Positions 54,700 through 64,000 of a stretch of DNA of 64,000 nucleotides are shown piece after piece; within the stretch, counting starts at the first letter, position 1; every line of letters starts with the position of its first letter. A program made the position numbers and the translations under genes. This DNA comes from Vombatus ursinus (taxonomy: Eukaryota; Chordata; Mammalia; Diprotodontia; Vombatidae): contig NW_020954581.1 of assembly GCF_900497805.2 (NCBI RefSeq), positions 4,907,145 through 4,971,144 on the forward strand, read 5' to 3'. The notes beneath the pieces are model-generated. The model saw only the letters and a list, made by a program, of their open reading frames with translations, did no database searches and was not told the DNA's origin.

Positions 54700-55143
54700 T
54701 TTTTTTAAAAAATTTATTTATTTTATTCTAAACTTAAGAAATAAAACAGGCATTTCCATAACGTGGTCGAATAGAAAAACAGATGATTGTACATGAAACT
54801 GCAAATCTACTATGTCCACTTTGATGTTCCTTTTAAATATGTAATAAAATTATCATGTATTTTTTTCTACCCCCTCCCCAGAGATGGCTGTCATTAGGCA
54901 CAAATATCTGTGTGTAAATATGTGTGTTTATATACATATACACATATACATATACATTTGTGTGTGTGTGTGTAAAACCCTTCTTTACATCCTTCTATTT
55001 ATCAGTTCTTTCTCTGGATAGAGAGAGTGTCCTGCAATCATATAACCTTTATAGTTAATTTATGCATTTATAATAGTGAAAATTACTCATTCACTCAGAA
55101 TTGTTTTTAAAACAGTATTGTTGCTGTATACAACATTTTCTTG
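54700..55143 (-). mobile_element. L1 3' UTR of a different subfamily
   Basis: The minus strand starts near the end of ORF2 and reads into a 3' UTR unlike the others in the window (complement of 'aagaaataaaacaggcattt', 'tgtacatgaaactgcaaatc', 'tcagttctttctctggatag'), with a T-rich (tail) start on the left and an internal TG/TA array (54914-54973). Flanks ccagtttcct (54690-54699) and ccactttcct (55144-55153) are 9/10 identical. Confidence 0.72.
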
Positions 55144-55376
55144 CCACTTTCCTCCAAAGGTCAGGTTAAATACCACATTCTATATGAGGCTTTTTCTTTT
55201 ACCACCCCCACATCTGCTAGTACCTTTCCCCTCCAAATTACCTCCTATCTAGTTTGTAGTTATATTCTGTACCCCTATAAATGTGCACATTATTTCTCCT
55301 TGCTGGATTGTAAAATCCTTTCACTATGGTGATTTTGGCTTTACATCCCAAGCACTTAGCACAATGCCTGGCATAT

Positions 55377-55565
55377 GATGTCGTTGGGTTATTTAGCAGC
55401 GTCTGACTCTTTGTGACTGCATATCGACTGCATGTCGATACTGTCCAAGGGATTTTCTTGGCAATGATACTGGAGTGGTTTGCCATTTCCTTCTCCAGTG
55501 GATTAAGGCAAACAGAGGTTGAGTGACTCGCCCAGGGTCACACAACTAGTAAGTGTCTGAAGACA
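55377..55565 (-). mobile_element. MAR1 CORE-SINE, head missing
   Basis: It shows 'gcgtctgactctttgtgact', 'ttttcttggcaatgatactg', 'gagtggtttgccatttcctt' and 'gcccagggtcacacaactag', the minus-strand MAR1 order. It lies in the tail of an L2. Confidence 0.83.
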
Positions 55566-55619
55566 ATCTGGTACATAGCAGGCATTTAATAAATGTTTGT
55601 TGGTTCGTTGTTTTGACCG

Positions 55620-56600
55620 AAATCATAGCTAACTCCTGCAGCCATGAACAGATATGCATACATTCATTACAGACACTTTACTATTTGTTTTTCAATAAAG
55701 CTTATCTTCCTGGCTTCGAAGGAGTTATCTGCATTTGACCTACGAATCCTGACAATCAGATGAAAGACAGAGTCAAAATCCAATAACTCCATCCCTTCAC
55801 ACCCTTCAGTTCTACTAACAATCCGGCTGTGTTTATTGTTTCTCCAGAAGAGAGTGAGTAACAGCAGAAGTATGGAATGATGATGCCAGGTGGTCTAGCA
55901 TCCTAGAGGTCAGATGAGTGAACTGGCAGAACATTTTAAAATATGCTACTTTGTCAGAATGATTGGCAGGGCTGTTCTGTGCATAAAATCCCACATTTCT
56001 CTGAATGCTAAGTTACTTGTCAAGAAGTCATTTTGCCATTTTTTTTGCCTTGTGTCATGTAAGATTCCTTGAAGCAACTAAAAAAACAGCCATAATCCAT
56101 TTGATTTTCTGCCTTCCCACGAGGCAAACTTTTGACAGATGATAAATAGCAACTGCTGACAATCATCAATGTGAAGCTATCATGCTTTTACATTAAATAC
56201 AAAAACAGAGTTGTAAAGTCACCAGGGAGAAGACTTTTGACACATAAGAGACAAATATATAATCCTCAGAACTAAATCACTGTTGGGATCTAAGCAAGCG
56301 CAACAAAGCCCAGCTGCTTTTACAAAGTCAAACTAAAGCTAACTTTGGTACTGGGGGCCTCATGCATGTTCCCACCGTGACGCTTCACCAGGAGTGATTG
56401 CTCAACATGCAAACATCAGTGGCTGCCTGAGCACAGGGGCGATACCAATTTTATCATCTTGTCTCCAAGATGATTCTTAAAACAATTTAAAAAGACTGTG
56501 AAAGTCTGACAATTAAGGTAGAGGACTATGACTTTGAATAAAAGGAGTTTGGCCCATCCCATTCCTAAACTTCCATCAAGCGAAGTCCAATCAAGTCAAT
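55620..56600. promoter_or_regulatory. Repeat-free stretch, candidate conserved non-coding element
   Basis: The longest part of the window without a recognisable repeat, microsatellite or open frame. 56100-56250 contains TGACAGATGATAAAT (TGACAG is the core bound by MEIS/PREP/TGIF proteins), a 'gctgacaatcatcaatgtga' block and 'cttttgacacataagagac'. These short matches arise easily by chance. The call rests mainly on absence of repeats in a very repeat-rich region and is inference only; it may equally be unconstrained DNA. Confidence 0.25.
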
Positions 56601-56604
56601 AAGC

Positions 56605-57090
56605 GTGCATTTCATGCTCACCTCCTGCCAGGCACTGTTGGGAATCCAAACATATTCAGAATAAATGAAAGGTTGTATTCAAATGGAAGACAACATTGAA
56701 AAGGAAGCTGAAAAGTTAGAGGGGGAAGGGGAGAAAATGTCTCGCCCCCAAGGGGCCATGGGAAGGAGTGAAATCTGGAGATAAAAACGGGCAAAAGCCC
56801 AGAGCCCAGAGCAAGTGCAGACTTTTGATTTCATTCAGCAAGCGGCGGAGAAGCACCTTCTCCTGATGTAGACTAGCACTTCCTCTACGATACAGTATCT
56901 CTGAGAGTTGTCTAGGAAGCCTGAGAGTTGAATGTGCATTCACTTGCTGGCCCAACTAAGTTTATGTTAATGGCAGAACTTAGCACAGGTCTTTTGGATT
57001 TCAAGGCCAGCTCTCTGTTCCCTGCTCCTTCTTGCCTTCCATGTACAGTAGGCACTCCAAAGATCTTTGCTGAAAGGATAAAAAACAGGA
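56605..57090. other. L2/MIR scrap, then unassigned
   Basis: 56605-56650 (cacctcctgccaggcactgt) resembles an L2/MIR end. The remainder has several overlapping short frames without recognisable domains. No gene can be supported. Confidence 0.4.
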
Positions 57091-57094
57091 CAGA

Positions 57095-57275
57095 GAAGAA
57101 AGTACTGAATTTGGAACTAGGGCACTGGGATTCCAATCTTGCCTCTACTATGCTATTTGATACCTGTGGCATATCAGGCAGGCTATTTTAGGTCTCTTGC
57201 CCTCAATTTTCTCCTTTGTAAAATGAAAAGGACCTCTGAGGTCTCTTCTAGTACTGAGTTTATGATCCTAAAACC
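57095..57275 (+). mobile_element. CORE-SINE with L3/CR1 tail
   Basis: It shows 'tactgaatttggaactaggg', 'cctttgtaaaatgaaaagga', 'cctctgaggtctcttctagt' and the 'tttatgatcct' end. Confidence 0.77.
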
Positions 57276-57279
57276 CTAT

Positions 57280-58585
57280 GAAAGAAATGGTCAAGTATCC
57301 TAATTGTTCATCAGCAGAGAGAAGTTGTTTGAAGAGGGCCTTCCTTTCCGATATGCCCCCTCTCCCTGACTGTTGACAAGTAATCAGGAGGGTTCTCAGA
57401 TCATTATTTTCCTTAAGGCTAGCTTGCCAGAAGCTCTGTGACACTTACTCCAAGTTATCTGGCCAATTTAGTCACCCAAAGCCCCGCTGGGAGCTCATTT
57501 CCACCTCAAATTATGTCTTTTCTGTACTTCGGATTAAGTGAATGATTTTAATAGGGACATCTTATCTAACTGGAGGGGGAATAGCAGTTACTTCAAATTT
57601 CATGGTATTCTGAATGATCCTGATATCAAATTAACAAGGCTTTACTGCAGACTGTTTACTTACCCAATTAGTAATACACTGGTCCTTTGAATTTTATCTA
57701 AGCTTGCTTTTTGCTGCTTTTTTGTCTTGGTTTTCCTCTGGGAGGGAAAAATGGTTTGAAAAGGGGTAGGGATTTTTTTTTCCCTCTCCTTTAAGACCAC
57801 TCCTGTCTCCTTCTTACTCCCTCCAGAGAAGGCCAGAGACACAGAAATAAAGATGGAAACACAGAGAGACAGACAGAGATTTGGATAGTTTTATAATTCC
57901 AGGACATGACCAATTGCTAGAATCTACCTATATGGTCTCTGACACTTGAGCCCAAGGGGTAAGGGTGGGGGAACTTGGGCCTATGCTATATAGAAACTGA
58001 GTTAAGTTAGGAACTAAGAGTGTGAGGTGGTACAGAGTTTATGGAGGGAATTATGCCTCTGATGTTGGGTCAGGATATTTGTATGTTTATTCTTAGTATA
58101 AATTCCTATGTAAAATTTAATCTCACGTAAGTGGATGAATGGAACTGCCGGTCAGCAAACACCACTAAAATGGGAGAACCCGATTGGTGGGGTCCAGAGC
58201 CAGTAATAGAGAGCATAAATACTACAAACCTCCTTAAAGATACCAGAGAACCCTTGAAGAGGAGAGCAATGTTACTTAGCTGAGTGCTGTGCAGTGGGCA
58301 CCAAGGTAATCACTCTCTCACAGAAAAAATCTGCACCTAGTAAGAGAGTCCTTTCATTGTCTGTCTCTATAAATCAAACACGAAGCTTAAATGATTTCCC
58401 CTAAGACTCTAGTCCTCTTCATCCTTTACATTAATTCATTTCTGGAGGGAGAGGCAAAGAAGAGGAGAATGATAAGGACTTGTGATTTAATTAATGTAGG
58501 AAACTGCCAGTGTAGAAACTCCCTCAACAGATGTTGGACAGTGACTCTTCCGTTAACAGAGAGTTGCCTAGTGTACTCATAGGCT
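57280..58585. other. Unassigned, no gene seen
   Basis: No recognisable gene or repeat; only short, domain-free frames. Confidence 0.45.
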
Positions 58586-58589
58586 AAAT

Positions 58590-58675
58590 GATTTCCCACA
58601 GTTGTATAGCTGTGAATAGATGGATTCAAATCTGTGTCTTTCTGGCTCCAAAGGTAATCCTCTGCTCTCATCCCA
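58590..58675 (-). mobile_element. MIR fragment
   Basis: It shows 'tgtatagctgtgaatagatg' and 'gattcaaatctgtgtctttc'. Confidence 0.6.
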
Positions 58676-58689
58676 AAGGAATTGAAAAT

Positions 58690-59115
58690 AATTCAATAAT
58701 TTCATCTCTCATGCCATGGGTTCAGTATCCAGCCAGAAGATGAAAGAGCCCTACCATATTCCCTGTCACTATGAAGCTCAGAGATCCAAGCATTGCCACC
58801 CAATCTGCCAGTGCATCCCATCTACCATTCAACTGAACCTTTAGGAACATTCTACCCTCCCATCTTCCTTAGAAATGAATACTACTATATGTAATCTCTC
58901 CCTCCTAGAAGGTTAGCTCCTTGAGGGCAGGGGCTGCCTCACTTCGTATGTCTAGCACTCAGGAAAATATTTGGCATATAGCAAGCATTAACTCATGCTT
59001 TTTTTTTAATTCATTCATTCATTCACTCACTCACCTACTTCATTTAATTCAACAAGCCTTTATTAAGCATTTACTTAATAGCACCATTATAGGTGGGGAT
59101 ACAAAGCTCATAGCT
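58690..59115. mobile_element. L2 plus tail abutting L2 minus end
   Basis: Plus-strand tail up to 59005 (ggttagctccttgagggcag; tctagcactcaggaaaatat), then ATTC/ACTC tandem units and a minus-strand L2 end (acaagcctttattaagcatt). The part before 58890 is assigned weakly. Confidence 0.65.
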
Positions 59116-59339
59116 CAACTCAGTTCTTATATGGCATAGTCCAAAGCCCACCCTCATTCCTTGGGCTCAACTTTTAGACACCCTAGCTACTTAGGACCAC
59201 CACCCCCCAGCTGTGCTTTCTTACTGTAAATCTGGCCTGGAACCCTGCCCCTAAGTTTGCCCTGTAAGGATCAAAAGAAATAATTGGTGGAAAGTGTTTT
59301 GAAAATTTTAAAGTACTAGTATTCATATTTTCCTATGCT

Positions 59340-59650
59340 TTTGGCTACATTATGGTAAGTCACAAAAGTATTTTCAATTCAAAATCATGAAAGAAAATAA
59401 AATTTCTCAGCACAAACAGTATTATAGACTTCTCAAAGTATTATCCATTGACTTCTGACCAATTTCTTTTCAATAAGTTAGTGAATTAAAATGATTTTCA
59501 TAATAATATTATGTTTTTTTAATTTCTAATATAGCTTATATTTATAGATAACACATACAGGCAAATTCTTTATGGGGGAGGGGGGAATCTTCCATAATTT
59601 TTAAGAGTGTGAAGGCGTCCTGAGACCAAAAAGTTTGAGAAATGCTGGTC
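59340..59650 (-). mobile_element. hAT-Charlie (MER1/Charlie1-like) DNA transposon
   Basis: The right end reads taatttttaagagtgtgaag, 'gcgtcctgagaccaaaaagt' and ttgagaaatgctgg, the complement of the CAGTGGTTCTCAAACTTTTTGG-type Charlie1/MER1 terminus (the quoted consensus is from memory). The inner part (tttatagataacacatacag) fits too. No transposase remains. An old eutherian/marsupial-shared family. Confidence 0.75.
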
Positions 59651-59754
59651 TATAGAATACAACAAAGGAATACCAAAAAATGAGGGGAAATAAAGGTTAT
59701 GTCTGTTCATGAGAAATTCTATGACATTTTAAAACCAGGTAGTGTGTATGTACA

Positions 59755-59778
59755 TGTGTGTGTGTGTGTGTGTGTGTA
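59755..59778. repeat. (TG)n microsatellite
   Basis: Pure TG run with short flanking variants. Confidence 0.93.
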
Positions 59779-59779
59779 T

Positions 59780-60305
59780 GAATGTGTATAAAATAAAACA
59801 AGTTCACCTTTACCACTGAAGGCTGTAATAAAGATTTTGTTCACATCATTATACTTGAGGTACTGTGCCTTCTTAGGAAATTGAAAATAATTTTTAAAAG
59901 ATGTACATGAAGAGTAAATATGTAGTTTTTCAAAGTACATCAACCAGAAGGGTCATTCTGCTGAACTTTTAAAGGTGGAGCTGTGCAGAACAATTAATTA
60001 TTCAAGTAGGCCTGACTGAGAAGAGGGAAAATGACAGCAAACAGTCTGAGCCTACAGACAGAGTTCAGTTGTATACAAGGCAAGTGATTTGGATTAAAAT
60101 ACATTTGATTCTGAACTCTGCTATCCTCACTTAGGCTGGGCAGGACTAGATATTCTCAAAAAAAAGTATGAATATTTTGGAGCTGCGTTGAGTCTGAAAA
60201 GCATCCATAAATTCCAATACTAAAATTCTTGTTTGAGACACAAATGAGACTTGACATAAAAACACTGTTTCTTCATAATGCTATTCCATGATGACAACAA
60301 TAAAT
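59780..60305. other. Unassigned, no gene seen
   Basis: Nothing recognised. Confidence 0.45.
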
Positions 60306-60309
60306 TTGG

Positions 60310-60515
60310 AAGCATCATGATGTCTTGGAAAGAATACTGGATGTAGAATCAAAGAATGTGAGTTCAAATCCCAGTTCCATCCCTTAGTATCTGTGAGATG
60401 TTGTACAAGTCACTTGATTTCTCTGTATCTGAGTTAACCTCTTTGTAAAATGAGGGGATTGGACCAGATAACTTCTAAGGTTTCTTCCAAGTCTGAATCT
60501 TTGATGCTATAATTT
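60310..60515 (+). mobile_element. CORE-SINE with L3/CR1 tail
   Basis: It shows 'tgtgagttcaaatcccagtt', 'gtacaagtcacttgatttct', 'aaaatgaggggattggacca' and 'gataacttctaaggtttctt'. A well-preserved copy. Confidence 0.82.
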
Positions 60516-60519
60516 TTCA

Positions 60520-61160
60520 TTAAAATTAGGTAGGTAGATGCTTTCATGCCATGATATTGCATTCTCTCTCTGAAAAGGTTACAAGAAAATTGAGAAAACT
60601 AACTGACCCTGGCATAGATTTTTAATGGGAGAATGGACATGGAGCCCATATATTGTAAAATTTCAGATGATGAGTTTGCTCATAAAAAAAATCATCCAAC
60701 CTTAAAAAAGAAAGTTTTAAGACCTTTATCTTCCTACAGGACATACTAAGTACATTTGAGAATACAAAGCCTGGGAAAAATAAATTTCTATCAAAAATAT
60801 CTTCATTCTTCCCATTTCTCCTAGTGGAACTTCACAAACTACCTAAAATCAAGATCAATCAATGGTGGGACTTTCACATGTGTACTGAAGATGAAAGGAG
60901 GAACAGTTTTAGTGTTTCTTGCTGACATCTACTTACTATACTGGCTTATAATAGAACTGCCTAGGGAAATGATGGCAAGAAGAAGGGAAATTCCATCTCT
61001 TCCATCCCCAATATACATGCTTAACATGGACGGGGAGACGGGCCTCTTCATCACTGACCTCAAAGCAGTGTCAAGACTCCAGAACTCCAAAGGAACAGTA
61101 TGAGGTGATGCCTCTTTATTCACATTACTGAGTAATTATTATTTTTAGGATTCAAAGGAA
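60520..61160. other. Unassigned, includes a 70-codon frame
   Basis: The plus frame at 60891-61103 looks mildly protein-like, but has no recognisable domain, no clear splice sites and no neighbouring exons. Not called as a gene. Confidence 0.4.
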
Positions 61161-61164
61161 TTCA

Positions 61165-61330
61165 ACTTTTTTAAGTATTAAGTCATACAATGTATAGGCA
61201 CTATGCTGGGCACTTGGAATTCCAGGATAAAAACAAAACCATTCCCTCCCTTCAGAGAACTGATGTTGTCATAGGGGAAACAACATATATTCAGATAAGG
61301 AAAAAAAATGTCAGTGATGCTTGAAACTGC
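61165..61330 (-). mobile_element. L2 3'-end fragment
   Basis: It shows 'aggcactatgctgggcactt', 'ccattccctcccttcagaga' and 'gggaaacaacatatattcag'. Confidence 0.68.
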
Positions 61331-61434
61331 AGGTGGCAAGTTATAATGAGAAATTTCATCATATCATATTTCTTTTTTACTTCCATAGATGCAGATCAGT
61401 ATTTTCTTTGTGATTTATAGTCTTCTAACTTTAT

Positions 61435-61560
61435 GTGGGGCATTGAGACATAAGTGACTTGATCAGAGTCATATACATTATGCATGTCAGAGGTGGCATT
61501 TGAATACATCTCTTCCTCACTCCAAGGCTAGCTTTTTTTATCTGCTACACCATGATGCTT
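61435..61560 (-). mobile_element. MIR fragment
   Basis: It shows 'aagtgacttgatcagagtca', 'tcagaggtggcatttgaata' and 'tttatctgctacaccatgat'. Confidence 0.68.
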
Positions 61561-62327
61561 CTCATCACAGTAAACAATTAAACAAAAGATTATTTAGTCA
61601 GCCTTTCAGGAGTGGAAACCAAGGTCCTATTGCTAAAATAGTTCAGTTTGCTTTACATGACTAATATCGCTGAAGATCTACAAAGGAGGCCTAGAAAGCT
61701 ATGTTTCAGGGATTTCAGAGAAGGGATGTCTATTCAGGTAGAGGTTGGGTAGTTGACCTCTTACTTGTCTTCCAAGTTAGAGTCTGGGAAGTTCTGAACT
61801 AAATAGAAAAATGGGAGCCTGGGAAGAATAAATGATCTTGGGAATAGCTGATGATGAGACTCCTACATCCCAAATCCCTGTACCCTGTACCCAAATCAAG
61901 TACCATTCCTCTTCTGAATACACTCTTTCATCATTCCATTAAAAAGTCTGGGCCAATCAGTTCAGTTGCTTTCCTCTCAGGGTTCAAGAGATCAAGGTTT
62001 TGGGTTTGGTCCCCATATAGATCACTTAGTTTCAGATGCAGAAAAAAATGCCTCTTTTTCCAAACCACATGCTCTTCCCCCACCTTAAGCCCACCCACTC
62101 CCATTCTCCCAACCACCTGTCTGAAATCAATCACCATTGCAGCCAAGTGTTTATTGCAAACTCGTGACCACTTGTAGGGGAGTGGGAAAGAAAACAAAAC
62201 AAAACACATGCAACTCACGTCTCACTGATGGCTAGTCAATAATATAATTTTGCTATACAAAGACAGCTACGTATGAGTACTTCTTCTACCATCAAAAATT
62301 ATACTTCTACATTGTCCATTATCCCAC
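61561..62327. other. Unassigned, holds one half of a 35-bp direct repeat
   Basis: No gene. A 35-bp segment (61846-61880) recurs at 63811-63845 with three mismatches. Overlapping short frames at 61851-62218 have no known domain. Confidence 0.45.
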
Positions 62328-62562
62328 CAGAGGTGTGCTGGTAAATGTTTAACAAATTGCTGTCTTAAAAAAAAAAGCTCTTTTTTAAAAGTTTAATCTG
62401 CAAAATTTACATTTTTTCTTTCACTTTCGTTAAGTCTAGACAATCCACAAAATAACCAATTAAGCCCTGACATGCAGCCTTTGCTAATTTCTTATATAGG
62501 CATTGTGAATGCTTATACTGAAAACTGGAGTTGGTTCTTGCTAGCCAGTTAGAATGCCCCTG
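62328..62562 (+). mobile_element. Unnamed hAT-like MITE, copy 2
   Basis: It begins cagaggtgtgctggtaaatg and ends gaatgcccctg, so the termini are CAGAGG/CCCCTG, hAT-like. The core CGTTAAGTCTAGACAATCC lies at about 62428-62446. The best-preserved of three copies; an 8-bp duplication is not clear. Confidence 0.72.
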
Positions 62563-62945
62563 CATTCCTCAGTCTCATAATATGATAAGCCTGTTCCTTA
62601 TTATGGTCATTCATGCTGCTGACATTGTGTTCTACTCCACTTTTTGCATACAAGTAATGACAGTCAATAGTTGCAGCCCACTTACTAACTTTTCATTGCC
62701 TTCTGGTGATGTGCAATGGTGAATCTTCTGAGAATCACAAAGAATTTTCAGGAACACACTGGTGTTAAAGAGATTACCATTTAGGGAAAGTGAAGTAGAT
62801 CAGGATCATTGAAAGTGCTGCACAATGTCACAAATGCCTGCAACTCAATCTCTTCCTCCTCTTCAGTTCTGGATAGAACTAATTATCCATCCATGGTATT
62901 AAACAACCTTTTTCAAAAAACCATAGATTCCATCCAGGTCATTCC
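62563..62945. other. Unassigned, no gene seen
   Basis: Nothing recognised. Confidence 0.45.
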
Positions 62946-62949
62946 ATAA

Positions 62950-63055
62950 TGTACTGGGACTTAGGATCAAATGAGATACTTATTGTAAAGCACTTATCAT
63001 ACTGTCTGGCATGTAGTAACCACTATATAAATGTTAGCTATTCTTATTATTACTT
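62950..63055 (+). mobile_element. CORE-SINE 3' part (MIR/THER1-like)
   Basis: It shows 'gatcaaatgagatacttatt', 'gtaaagcacttatcatactg' and 'tggcatgtagtaaccactat', ending in ttattattac. Confidence 0.7.
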
Positions 63056-63494
63056 CAGTGATAATTCAATCAATTTTTCAATTGATTCTAGTGCTTGACC
63101 AAAGGACTTTGAACTCCTGAGAAGTAGTCTTACTCTCTCAGTCTGTGCAGATTAAAGACTTATTTTAATCTCTTTCATGGATTATCAAAATATCCCTCAA
63201 CTAATAGAACCCAGTATTCTAGTGATGGGACCCTCTATAATTTGCTAGGCTGGTCCTCAGAAAATAGAAGCAACCTGTTGCCAGGTCTCTACTGCAAACT
63301 TTTCTAGGTTGGCAGAACCTACCAGGACTTATACTCTGTTAGTATGGACTTCCAGAAACCAGGATAACTCCCTGCAAAGCATATGAATCAGAGTAGGACA
63401 TTAGAAAGGAAGTACTACTTGATTCAAAGAAAACTCATATTTTGTCTTTGCCCATAAGGTGCTAACAGTGAAAAAAATAGCCATTTTATTTATG

Positions 63495-63525
<31 letters not shown>

Positions 63526-64000
63526 AGACAAAAAAAGAAAAACTCCCTAAACAAATAGTTGCATAATCTTTTCATTTTCTTGCTTGTATATTTACGAAAC
63601 TTAAATCTTTATTCTTGCCTTATTCATGTTTGGTGGCATTCATCAGTTGCAATCCATTTCACATTTTCAAAAGTTTGAGGGGCTTTTTATGACTTATTCC
63701 ATTTGTTAATCTACTCAGGTACTTCATTCTTTATTTGACAGATATAAGAGAAATTAACATGACAGAAATTATGAGACTAACCCAGAGTGACAAAGCAGGC
63801 CAGCTGAAAAAGCTGATGATGAGACTCCCGCTTCCCAAATCCCTGGCATTAGGAATGATCCAGCTTCAAAATCACCTTTAATAACTTGTGATTGAAGACC
63901 TTTCATTATTGCTTTACTCTTATTATTTGAGGGACACTTCTAAAGACATAATTTAACTATCCCTAATTACAATATCCTTCCTCAAAACCTAGAATTATGA
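63056..64000. other. Unassigned, with TTG array
   Basis: Mostly unique sequence. It contains a (GTT)n array at 63496-63525 and the second copy of a 35-bp direct repeat at 63811-63845. No gene seen. Confidence 0.45.
63496..63525. repeat. (GTT)n microsatellite
   Basis: Ten GTT units. Confidence 0.95.

Larger units (their letters stand above)
54094..55610 (+). mobile_element. L2 with two nested insertions
   Basis: L2 text runs 54094-54345 (caaatctctcccctcttcaa; gccaaagtggttttcctaac), 54590-54699, 55144-55376 (ggtcaggttaaataccacat; ttgtaaaatcctttcactat) and 55566-55610 (ggcatttaataaatgtttgt). It is interrupted by an L1 (54700-55143) and a MAR1 (55377-55565). At 54410-54490 lies an L3/CR1-type fragment (agagatttagagctggaaga), and at 54527-54575 one end of a hAT MITE (ggttggggaacctgtggcct). 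Confidence 0.75.

Noticed and set aside
60891-61103. 70-codon plus-strand frame as a possible exon
   Set aside because: Some protein-like character, but no splice-site pair, known domain or neighbouring exon could be supported.

Overview
This window is repeat-dense nuclear DNA from a mammal, almost certainly a marsupial. It contains no protein-coding host gene, rRNA gene or functional tRNA gene that I can support. The marsupial call rests on several features. There are four copies of a young tRNA-headed SINE of the WSINE1 type (at 19235, 22498, 30601 and 41072). There are MAR1 CORE-SINEs with BovB/RTE-like tails (22796, 28615, 55377) and long RTE-tailed SINEs (23700, 49955, 53000). There are also many CORE-SINEs with L3/CR1 or L2 tails, L2 and CR1/L3 relics, and L1s whose ORF2 C-terminus ends in the marsupial form of the EYYxAIRND motif. 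WSINE1-type SINEs are, to my knowledge, best known from Australian marsupials, so an australidelphian source is my inference; the species cannot be fixed. A run of 10 N at 38823-38832 marks an assembly gap.

Layout. 1-6 kb: tail of an ORF2-deleted L1, an L1 3' end, an old inverted L1 reverse-transcriptase relic, and L2 and CR1 fragments. 6.27-11.78 kb: two L1s head to tail inside a CR1/L3 copy, one carrying an inserted hAT MITE with an 8-bp target duplication. 12.1-13.1 kb: unique sequence. 13.3-17.5 kb: a minus-strand L2 split by a half-L1 (13530-16430) and a CORE-SINE. 17.5-25.7 kb: mostly SINEs, hAT-like elements and unique sequence. 25.8-27.8 kb: 5'-truncated L1. 29.27-33.07 kb: an ORF2-deleted L1 with a perfect 16-bp target duplication. 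34.15-35.79 kb: an L1 with a 5' inversion. 36.52-39.73 kb: a second half-L1. 42.86-44.46 kb: a minus-strand L2 with reverse-transcriptase remains. 44.65-46.8 kb: plus-strand L2s. About 47.0-49.61 kb: an old half-L1. 50-55.6 kb: RTE-tailed SINEs, L2s with nested insertions, and hAT-like elements. 55.6-64 kb: mainly unique sequence with scattered SINEs, one Charlie-like hAT and a third copy of an unnamed hAT-like element.

The most notable signal is a population of L1-derived elements that keep a 5' UTR and ORF1 but lack the reverse-transcriptase core of ORF2. None of the ORF1-bearing copies here retains it. Two of them (13530-16430 minus, 36523-39730 plus) share the same ORF2-deletion junction, the same microsatellite position and the same duplicated 3' end. 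They therefore descend from one master that spread in this form. This is the 'half-L1' (HAL1) strategy, in which enzymes must have been supplied in trans. Nothing here forms a host pathway; the window records nested waves of retrotransposition.
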